The position numbers and the translations under genes are program-made. 14,338 nucleotides of DNA from Martensiomyces pterosporus (lineage: Eukaryota > Kickxellomycota > Kickxellomycetes > Kickxellales > Kickxellaceae), in NCBI GenBank assembly GCA_025201845.1, contig MU604166.1:1-14338 (forward strand). Direction: 5' to 3'. Position 1 is the stretch's first letter. The number at the start of each line of letters is the position of its first letter. Positions 8,239 to 14,338 of this stretch are shown here, piece by piece. The notes beneath the pieces were generated by a model that did no database searches, had not been told where the DNA came from, and saw only the letters and a list, made by a program, of their open reading frames with translations.

Positions 8239-8871
8239 ATGACTAGGGTTTTCATCTGGAACTGCCATTTGCCCCGCGTTCCCAGCGCATGGAGAGAGCG
8301 CCTGCGCGATTTCGGCACCTACGCCTCTGGCGCCTTGGTAAGCTCACAAGACACGCAAACCCGTCTGTCCGCTCGGGCAGCCCCGCTTTGCGCTGGCTTC
8401 ACTCCCTAACTGCATGCTTGCTCCTACCTGCTCCCCTTTCTATCGTAGTTTACGCTCGGCTGGTGGTTCTTTGTCGACGGACTGGTGACAGCGCGGACAA
8501 CAGAAGAGTTCCCTGTAAAGTTTGGGTTCGAGGACTGGATTCCCGGCATCCTGTGCACGCTGGGCATGCTCATCACAAACTCCATCGACCTCTCGCTGCT
8601 CCGCGACGACGGCTTCGGCTATGGAAGCAGCGGGCTTGCGGGAAAGGCAAAGCTCACGCTATTCATTGGCATTGCCCTGTTGGCTGGCGGCGTGGCGGGA
8701 TCGATCGCTATTTTGGCCATAAAGTATATCGTGCCGCAGGTTGATGCCAGCGTCATGTACATTGGGTTCACGAATGTCATCCAGACGAGCTCTATCCTGC
8801 TCTCATCCATCGTGCTGTGGTTCGTGCACAACTCGGAAGGCGATAACCAGTACAACTTTGTCCTCAACTAA
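8239..8871 (+). CDS. VPS68: TMEM50/UPF0220 family membrane protein (Vps68), two exons
   Basis: Exons 8239-8337 and 8449-8871 give 173 residues, within the usual size of the family. Four hydrophobic segments are seen: about 29-48 (containing the LGWWFFVDGLV signature), 63-83, 102-124 and 135-160. The intron falls in the first of them at a codon boundary. ITNSIDL in segment 2 and SSIVLWFVHN near the end also fit TMEM50/Vps68. Yeast Vps68 works with ESCRT-III and Vps55 in late endosome to vacuole sorting; TMEM50 proteins of animals are close relatives. Without splicing, the first frame runs through polar sequence and stops at 8407-8409. The ATG lies in a GACAATGA context. Confidence 0.92.
8338..8448 (+). 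other. VPS68: Intron of the VPS68 gene (111 nt)
   Basis: The donor is GTAAGC at 8338, a CTAAC branch site lies at 8406-8410, and the acceptor TAG ends at 8448. It is phase 0 and rejoins the first membrane segment. Confidence 0.92.
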
Positions 8872-9165
8872 GTATTCTTTGGACCAAAGCCTGCTTTTGT
8901 TTGTTTCTGTTTTGTTCTGCCTTTTACTCTACCTTGTTTTTTTTTTAAACATGTACTCTCGCTTCTCAGATTCTTGGCGCAAAACTACATGACATCGGTG
9001 TGAGAATATCAAGTCATGTGACTCGGCATAATTACCAGCTCTGGCTGGCGAGGATCACAGCTTTGTTGAAAATTTTTGGGCTGTTCTTCAAAGCTGCATT
9101 ATCGGCCTGCCTCCCCTAGCCTCACATCACATACACCTATTTATTCATCCCCATTAGAAGACGCT
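8872..9165. promoter_or_regulatory. Intergenic region: VPS68 3' flank and RPC4 promoter
   Basis: The 294 bases hold a T-rich stretch ending in a run of nine or more T at about 8936-8946, then a CATGTGAC motif at about 9015-9022. The RPC4 frame is open back to 9076, but that codon is TTG; no ATG in this frame precedes 9166. A CATTAG just before the start could be an acceptor of a leader intron, which cannot be decided here. Confidence 0.35.
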
Positions 9166-10470
9166 ATGCCAGACACACCTGAACAGAAGCCCTCCGTGCG
9201 CGGCAGGGGTCGGGGCGGACTACGTGGACGCGGCAGAGGGCGAGGTGCAGCAACACCACCTGCAAGCAGCGGATCGCTGCCTGCCGGCCGCTTGGGCTCG
9301 TTGCGTGCAAGCGCATCCAGCTCTGCTGCCTCTTCGCCTGGCTCTTCCGGCGGTTCAAAGATGGTATTCACACCCACTGTTCCTGCGAGAAGAAACAAAA
9401 AAGAACCCTCATCGCTACTAGCCAGCACACCCAAGCCCGAGGTCAAGCGGGAACCCAAGCCTGAGCATGGGCGTGGACGGGGTCGTGGCAGAGGGCGTGG
9501 AAGAGGCAGACAGGAACTCATCCAGGTTGTCTCTGGTCCGTTTTCGCAGGGCCCTGCATCTTTGGGCAGCCTGTCGCGCCGTGGCATGGGTGGCGGATTC
9601 AGCGGTATTTTGCCACCTGGCATGCCATCCAACGACGCTCCCCTCGGAGGGGGACCTCTCCCAGGATCAGCGAAATTAGAGAGCACTGGCGATGCGATTG
9701 ATCCTAACGACCCGAATGCGCCAGTGCTGCTGCTGACAGATCATAATGAGGATGCTAAAGGAGATGAGTTTGATGTGCAAACAGAGGAGATGGCGATTAG
9801 GGCAGCTGAGGAGATGAGTAAGATGAAGCTGGATACCACGGTGTCCAGCGTCTTTGCAGCCGTTAAGGGAGAGTCCAAGGCGGATCCGGATGAGCCGGCT
9901 GAGGGTCTTTTGGTGTTCCAGATCCCTGAAATACCAGAGTTTGAGTTTAGCGAGGAAACGATGCAGCGGCGACTCCAGGAGAAGGAGCTGAAGAAGGCAA
10001 AGCGTGAGGAAGCGGCACGAATCAATGAGGAAAGAGCAAAGGCAGAGGTGAGCGCCAAGCAGGAGGGTGCTTCAGCCGATGTAAAACCATCTATTGCCGA
10101 ACTCTATGGCAACGACAAACCACCAGGCGCAGACGTTAAGCCGGATATTTCGAACCTTGTGATGGACGTGGATGCTATTGACGAGAAGAAGCCTGAAGGG
10201 CAAGGCGCAGAGGCTGTGATCGATGACAGCGATGAGAGTGAAGGCGACGATGTGCTGGAAGGCCAGATTGGAACCCTTGTCTTGCTCAAATCGGGCGCTG
10301 TCAAACTGAAGATCGGCGATATCCTGCTGGACGTATCACAGGGTGCGGAGCGCCAGTTCTTGCGTGGCCTGCTTGCCCTGGACAATACTGGCGACGCTCA
10401 CACTGCGTTTATGCTGGGAAATGTTGATGCTCAGTTAGTGTGCACGCCAGATCTTGAAAGTATTTTGTAA
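9166..10470 (+). CDS. RPC53: RNA polymerase III subunit RPC4 (Rpc53)
   Basis: The 434-residue protein has the RPC4 layout: a long, basic, low-complexity N-terminal half and a conserved C-terminal region. The N-terminal half has two Arg-Gly tracts (about 8-27 and 101-117) separated by a Ser/Ala/Pro-rich stretch. An acidic and Lys-rich middle follows, with VFQIPEIPEF near 248-257, then a charged helical segment. The C-terminal signature begins EGQIGTLVLLKSGAVKLKIGD (about 365 onward, written across its core) and runs through LDVSQGAERQFLRG. Rpc53 pairs with Rpc37 in a TFIIF-like subcomplex needed for Pol III initiation, termination and re-initiation. The first ATG is at 9166. It is one exon and converges on the secreted repeat protein gene 116 bases downstream. 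Confidence 0.92.
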   Translation: MPDTPEQKPSVRGRGRGGLRGRGRGRGAATPPASSGSLPAGRLGSLRASASSSAASSPGSSGGSKMVFTPTVPARRNKKEPSSLLASTPKPEVKREPKPEHGRGRGRGRGRGRGRQELIQVVSGPFSQGPASLGSLSRRGMGGGFSGILPPGMPSNDAPLGGGPLPGSAKLESTGDAIDPNDPNAPVLLLTDHNEDAKGDEFDVQTEEMAIRAAEEMSKMKLDTTVSSVFAAVKGESKADPDEPAEGLLVFQIPEIPEFEFSEETMQRRLQEKELKKAKREEAARINEERAKAEVSAKQEGASADVKPSIAELYGNDKPPGADVKPDISNLVMDVDAIDEKKPEGQGAEAVIDDSDESEGDDVLEGQIGTLVLLKSGAVKLKIGDILLDVSQGAERQFLRGLLALDNTGDAHTAFMLGNVDAQLVCTPDLESIL

Positions 10471-10518
10471 GCCATGCTGTGTTTTCTTCATTTACCCTTG
10501 TGAAAGCAGTTCATATCA

Positions 10519-10524
10519 AATAAA
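10519..10524 (+). terminator. Poly(A) signal AATAAA for RPC4
   Basis: AATAAAAATAG begins 49 bases after the RPC4 stop codon, in the 116-base gap between the convergent genes. Confidence 0.6.
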
Positions 10525-10559
10525 AATAGTCCAATATTTAGATTCACACGAGAGACTGC

Positions 10560-10767
10560 ATAAAGAGACTAATGCGAGAACAAAGCCTAGTTGTTGCCAA
10601 TGTTGCCGCTGTCGTCTGTGTTGCCGCTGTCACCAATGTTGCCGGTATCATCTGTGTTGCCGGTATCATCTGTGTTGCCGGTATCATCTGTGTTGCCGGT
10701 ATCATCTGTGTTGGTGAGCGCATCCATGAACATCTCTTCGAGGTCAGACTCAACAGCTGCCCACATG
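10560..10767 (-). repeat. Right arm of an inverted repeat, identical to 1-208
   Basis: The reverse complement matches 1-208 base for base. It covers residues 99-157 of the secreted protein, the stop codon and about 27 bases of 3' flank. On this side the gene continues past the match to a full-length reading frame. Confidence 0.93.
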
Positions 10768-11060
10768 TCGTCTGCGCTGTTGTCTGTTGCGGTGTTGGTG
10801 AATGCATCTATGATGGCTGCCTCGAGATCAGATGCGATTTCCTTCCACGCGCCGCTGCCGAGGCCACCACTGCCAAAGACGCCGTTGCCAATGCCGCCGT
10901 TGCCAAAGACGCCGTTGTCAATGCCGCCGCTGCCAATGTCGCCGCTGCCGAGAACGCCGCTGGCAACAGGAGTGTAGTCGCGCTGCACCACGACGGGACG
11001 AGCGACAGATGTGGATGCAGCGGCACCAAGGAGAACGAGGGCAGTCGAGAGCAGCTTCAT
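10587..11060 (-). CDS. Small secreted acidic repeat protein, family not recognised
   Basis: The 157-residue protein starts with a signal peptide: Lys2, a Leu/Ala-rich core, and likely cleavage after Ala20. A short segment (21-35) follows. Residues 36-70 are seven exact pentads with Gly at position 5, mostly x-(V/I/L/F)-G-(S/N)-G. Residues 72-90 and 100-118 are two copies of one module at a 28-residue spacing, sharing W, SDLE, DA and TNT. Residues 117-157 are hexapeptides: four NTDDTG, then NIGDSG, NTDDSG and a short tail. There is no Cys, no second hydrophobic segment and no GPI-type tail, so a soluble secreted or wall-associated protein is likely. Acidic D/N/T/G repeats could bind divalent cations or form a beta structure; neither is shown. 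A TATA box lies at 11213-11220. The same 3' end recurs inverted at the left edge. Confidence 0.82.
   Translation of the reverse strand: MKLLSTALVLLGAAASTSVARPVVVQRDYTPVASGVLGSGDIGSGGIDNGVFGNGGIGNGVFGSGGLGSGAWKEIASDLEAAIIDAFTNTATDNSADDMWAAVESDLEEMFMDALTNTDDTGNTDDTGNTDDTGNTDDTGNIGDSGNTDDSGNIGNN
10590..10712 (-). repeat. 18-bp coding minisatellite (hexapeptide repeat), right copy
   Basis: Four identical 18-bp units occupy 10641-10712. Two diverged units and a partial unit follow up to the stop codon. Perfect identity of the four units points to recent unit expansion or ongoing homogenisation. Confidence 0.92.
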
Positions 11061-11091
11061 GGTTGTGTGAGTGGATGTGGGTGTGGGTGTG

Positions 11092-11148
11092 GGTGCTGTG
11101 TGGTGGTGGGGGTGCTGTGTGGTGGTGGGGGTGTTGTGTGGTGGAGGG
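11092..11148. repeat. 19-bp G-rich tandem repeat in the leader of the secreted-protein gene
   Basis: Three 19-bp units (GGTGCTGTGTGGTGGTGGG on the + strand; the third has two changes) lie 32-88 bases upstream of the ATG, next to a GTGGGT run at about 11075-11091. They are within the predicted leader, downstream of the TATA box. In the mRNA sense they read as C/A-rich sequence without any ATG. Confidence 0.85.
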
Positions 11149-11212
11149 ATGTGAACGTGGGATGGTGTAGCTGGGTGGCAGCAAGAGCGCAGACTACCGC
11201 ACCTGCTTCACG

Positions 11213-11220
11213 TTTTATAG
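11213..11220 (-). promoter_or_regulatory. TATA box of the secreted repeat-protein gene
   Basis: The minus strand reads CTATAAAA, the best TATA match in the window, about 152 bases before the start codon. This implies a leader of roughly 120 bases containing the 19-bp repeats. Confidence 0.6.
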
Positions 11221-11560
11221 GCAAGCGCGGGGCAGGAGAGATGCACCGCTCCTTCCATATTCCCTAGCTCTAAGACAGGCCTATATTTAGAAGCAGGACA
11301 TCAAGACTGCAACAACCATTCAGGCGGCAGTGCCAAGAGGAGCTGGTGCAAATGCAGGAGACAACCTGCCAGATGGCCAGCGACCACATACTCCTCCATT
11401 GTGCCCATGGCGTTCGCCGGAAATCATGCTCCTGTGCTTCTCCGCTGCTTGGGTCATTTGAGCCGGATATATGGCAAGTCGTGGTACACGCAGCAAATGA
11501 AATAAAGGTGTAGAGAGAGGAAATACACAATCGCAAAGGCAAAGCTCAGACGGAGGGATG
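11221..11560. other. Intergenic region between BZZ1 and the secreted-protein gene
   Basis: These 340 bases hold the BZZ1 3' flank and the distal promoter of the secreted-protein gene. No clear poly(A) hexamer for BZZ1 is seen on the minus strand. On the + strand a frame open from about 11279 to a stop at 11511-11513 contains a Cys-x5-Asp-His-x3-His-Cys cluster (11367-11402); this is treated as a finding, not as a gene. Confidence 0.4.
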
Positions 11561-14037
11561 TCATTCGTCTTCGTCCTTGATGTAGTTCTCGGGGAACCGC
11601 CCTGTCTGTCCGTAGATCGTGCCCTGCAGCCACCCGCCACCGATATCACGCGAGGTGACGCGGATCTTGTCTCCGGCACTGAACGAGAGCTCCTCGCCGT
11701 CGCGCCCAGCAAAGTCGTACAGCGCAACAACGTAGTCGCCGCTGGCGCTGGCGCTGGTGCTGGGCTGCTGCGACCACGATCTTTGGCTGACTGCTGGCGA
11801 GTGGATGCTGTTGGATCGGATCGACGGCGACCTTGGCGAAGCAGCAGCTGGGGCTGCGTGGGGCGGAGAGTACTCGTCCATGTTCACATATGTGGTTGGC
11901 ACCAGCCCCTCTTGCCCGCTCGCCGAGACGCGGATCCACCCATGCCCGCCAGTGTCGGGCTCAACAACACGCACCCGGTCGCCTGCATGAACGGTGAGCG
12001 TGGTTGATCCGTCGCCCTCGTAGTCATACACCACCGTCACATAGCTGCCGTCGGTAGCCGAGGCTGTCGCTGTGGACGGCGATCTACCTGCCCGTGGCGA
12101 GCCGCCCATCATTGCTGCTGCCAGCGCACTAGCTCCGAATCCAGCAGCGGCGCTAGCAGCAGCACTAGAACCAACAGCAGAGCCACCGCCAGCTGCAGAG
12201 CCACCGCCACCACCAGCAACACTGCCGCCACCAGCTGCAGAACCAACGCCAGATCGCCCAACCGTGTTTGACCGCCCAACACTCGACACACCACCAGCTG
12301 CTGCCATCCGCGGGCTGCCATCGTGCAGCGCCTGCGGTGCCTGGGAAGCAGAGCGCCTGGGAAGCGTGGCGCCATACGACGATGCCTGCCTCTGCAGCGA
12401 TGTCTGCGATGCACTGCCACTTGCCACATTCGACGACGACGCAGGTCCATCTGTCGATGCACCAGACTCTGCAGACGCACCAGATACCACCGATGCCGAG
12501 CGCTCGTGCCTGCTCTTCTTCTTTGACCCAAACAGCGACAGGAATCCGCCCTTGGACTCGTGGTCGGGTCCTGCGCAGTTAGGCGACACCTTGATCTGGC
12601 ACTTGGCATGGCACGTGTAGCTGCACAGCGCACACCTCGCTGCCTTGCGGTTGAGCCCGCCAATCGAGTCGCCGCAGTAGTCGCAGGTCTTTGAGATCGC
12701 CACAGTATACGACTTGAACTCGTGCGGGCTGCCGCGGTCAACTGGGCCCAGCTCGCTCTCAACTGCTGCGCGCAGGGCCTTGTGCTGCACGATTGCCAGC
12801 TCAACCAGCGTGGCATCCTGCTCAGCCTCAGCTGCCTTCTCCAGTGCTCGCTCGCTGCCCTTGCCTCCCGAGCCTGTCTGCCGCCGCTGCTTCTCGGCAG
12901 CCTCGTTCTTTGCATGCAGCTCGTGCTCTGCCCTGCTGCGCTCGCGGTCTGCTTGCAGACACAGGTTGCGCAGAATCACCTGGCTCTCGCCATCCGTAGC
13001 CATGGCGCTCTCCTCGCCGCCCGCATAGTCCACAATCACACGGAAGTCTGCCTGCTCCTCCCACTTGCTCAGCCCGCCATCGATGCGCTTGCGGATGTAC
13101 TGCTCCGAGTCGGTCTCCGGCGTCACACGGCCCAGAACATGTGCGGCACGCTGTGTGCCAGCGACCTTCTTGCTGTCGGCTGCCTCCTGCATCGCAAGCA
13201 GCTGCAGCAGCAGCCGCTTTGTCGTGGCCACACGCTGCTCATTGATGGTCTGCATGCTGTCCATGATCCGCGGCGTGAACTGGTGGTTGACTGCCTGCTT
13301 CACCGCATTGGCCACCGCCACCTGCAGAATGTACTCGTTCTTTGCCTGGTTGCGCAGGCTCGAGTTCTTGTCCGCCTTCTGGCGGTACTTGTCCTGGTCC
13401 TTCTCGTTGGTCGCACGCTCCTGCCTTGTCTGCGACGTGCCCAGCGCCTTTGACCGCAACTCGTACTGCGCACGCGCCTTGTCCTTGAGCTCAAACACCT
13501 TGTCTCGCTCCCCCAGCAGCCTCTGGTAGAACTCCAGGCTCTTCTTGCGCGCGTCTCCCAGACTGCCAAATGCCTGGTGCAGCTCGTCGGCAATGTCCGT
13601 GCTGATCTTGGATGCCAGCTGCATGTGCAGCCGGCCCTCCTCCTCCAGCCGCACCACCCACTCGTTGACTGCCGGCAGCAGCTCCAGAGACTCGCTGGCC
13701 GCCGCCTCCGCATCTGTTAGCGCCAGGCTGTTGTCCCCCGCTCCCTCCTTTGCCTCGTAGATGCCTGCCAGCTGCTCCTGGTATCCCCTTGCGAGCTCAA
13801 GCACCTTGCGCCCGTACTCTCGCTCCGCTGCTGCCTTTTCCGACAGGATCTTGTACAGCCCGCCATACACGTCGATCTGCTTCTCGACGTACCCATTGAT
13901 TGCACCAAACTCGTTTGGCTAAATAATGCAAGTAACAGCGACAGCTGCAGCGCATGGTTGTTAGCAGTGGGCTGTGCTCTGATAGCTGCTTGCTTCTTAG
14001 GCGCCCTGCTTACCTTGAGCTCGGACCCAAAGGTCAT
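11561..14037 (-). CDS. BZZ1: Bzz1-type endocytic protein: F-BAR, C1 and two SH3 domains, two exons
   Basis: Exon 1 (14014-14037) encodes only MTFGSELK; exon 2 (11561-13918) completes 793 residues. The F-BAR domain covers about 1-290, with FCH features such as AAAEREYGRKVLELAR. A C1 zinc finger lies at 407-456, with the His-x12-Cys-x2-Cys start and the Cys-x2-Cys-x4-His-x2-Cys-x7-Cys end. A Ser/Ala/Gly-rich linker (about 457-630) follows. SH3-1 (about 634-687) has ALYDF-like VVYDYEG; SH3-2 (about 735-790) has VALYDFAGRDGEELSF and ends PENYIKDEDE. This order is that of fungal Bzz1 (also called Lsb7 in yeast), which binds curved membrane at endocytic sites and activates Las17/WASP-driven actin polymerisation. 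Without the short first exon the F-BAR N-terminus has no ATG. The ATG lies in a GACAATGA context. Confidence 0.95.
13919..14013 (-). other. BZZ1: Intron of BZZ1 after eight codons (95 nt)
   Basis: On the minus strand the donor is GTAAGC at 14013, a CTAAC branch site lies about 44 bases before the 3' end, and the acceptor TAG ends at 13919. It is phase 0, joining Lys8 to Pro9. Confidence 0.9.
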
Positions 14038-14338
14038 TGTCGTTGTTGTGCTGTTGTGTCTAGCGTTGCTGTGTCTAGCAGTGCTGTGTCTAGTGTAGCT
14101 GTGTCTAGTGTAGCTGTGTCTAGTGTAGCTGTGTCTAGCGGTGCTGTGTCTAGCGGTGCTGTGTCTAGTGTAGCTGTGTCTAGCGGTTCTGTGTCTAGTG
14201 TAGCTGCTTCTGCTGCTGCTGCTGCTGCGTCTAACGTTGCTATCGCTGTTGCCGCTGCTATCGCTGTTGCCGCCCCTATTTCCTATAGGGCTGTGCGCTC
14301 GAATTCAGGTTGCAAAGGTTGGCTGTAAACCAAACTGC
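14038..14338 (-). promoter_or_regulatory. BZZ1: Probable promoter and 5' leader of BZZ1
   Basis: Read on the minus strand, an AT-containing CCTATAGGAAATAG lies at about 14268-14285, then CAG repeats (about 14210-14229), then the 15-bp minisatellite, then the ATG. No CAT occurs on the + strand from 14038 to the window end, so the minus strand has no upstream ATG in any frame. This fits a long leader that a scanning ribosome can cross. The transcription start is inferred. Confidence 0.45.
14056..14205 (-). repeat. 15-bp minisatellite, ten units, upstream of BZZ1
   Basis: Ten contiguous 15-bp units run from 14056 to 14205 with no indel. Five (the third, fourth, fifth, eighth and tenth) read GTGTCTAGTGTAGCT on the + strand. 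The others differ only in the second half of the unit; the first nine bases, up to the T before position 9, are constant as GTGTCTAG. The array starts 19 bases upstream of the BZZ1 ATG. Confidence 0.93.

Noticed and set aside
8520..8535. GGGTTCGAGGAC, resembling a tRNA T-loop
   Set aside because: It lies within the conserved VPS68 coding sequence and has no partner A box, acceptor stem or anticodon arm.
10572..11267. 231-codon + strand frame antisense to the secreted protein, with repeated VAGIIC units
   Set aside because: An 18-bp repeat is open in several frames at once. The minus-strand frame has a signal peptide, a TATA box and structured modules, so it is the real one.
14056..14205. Array considered as a CRISPR
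   Set aside because: The units are contiguous 15-mers without spacers, in a eukaryotic promoter region; it is a minisatellite.
13954..14328. 124-codon + strand frame with VAVSS repeats upstream of BZZ1
   Set aside because: It is the translation of the 15-bp minisatellite and CTG run, and it overlaps BZZ1 exon 1 and intron on the other strand.

Overview
The window looks like nuclear DNA of a fungus. It carries single-copy eukaryotic housekeeping genes of fungal type: a Gap1/GapA-type RasGAP, Mog1, Vps68, Rpc53/RPC4 and Bzz1. Four spliceosomal introns can be placed; three have GTAAGC donors and three have CTAAC-type branch sites. Promoters are short, and several genes start in an ACAATG context. 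Compact spacing, few introns and a moderately high GC content would fit an early-diverging lineage such as Kickxellomycotina, but that placement is an inference without any search.

Layout, left to right. At the edge (1-181, +) is the 3' end of a gene for a small acidic repeat protein. Then come a single-domain MACROD-type macrodomain protein (546-1124, +), a three-exon RasGAP (1797-5480, +), a mitochondrial, membrane-anchored TPR protein (5982-7292, +), and the Ran-binding factor MOG1 (7359-7913, -), which converges on the TPR gene. A divergent promoter separates MOG1 from a two-exon TMEM50/VPS68 gene (8239-8871, +). RNA polymerase III subunit RPC4/Rpc53 follows (9166-10470, +) and converges on a full-length copy of the small secreted repeat protein (10587-11060, -). 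The right end holds BZZ1 (11561-14037, -), with F-BAR, C1 and two SH3 domains, an 8-codon first exon, and a 15-bp minisatellite in its probable 5' leader.

The genes do not form one pathway. The RasGAP (Ras signalling) and BZZ1 (endocytic actin) both act at the cell cortex. MOG1 acts in nuclear transport, RPC4 in Pol III transcription, VPS68 in endosomal sorting, the TPR protein in mitochondria, and the macrodomain protein in ADP-ribose turnover.

The least explained part is the secreted repeat protein. I do not recognise its family. It is built from three kinds of internal repeat. Its 3' end is present twice, inverted and identical over 208 bp, on either side of a roughly 10.35 kb block of six genes. 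This could be a recent duplication, gene conversion, or an assembly artefact if position 1 is a contig end. No defence system, CRISPR array, tRNA, rRNA or intact transposon was seen.
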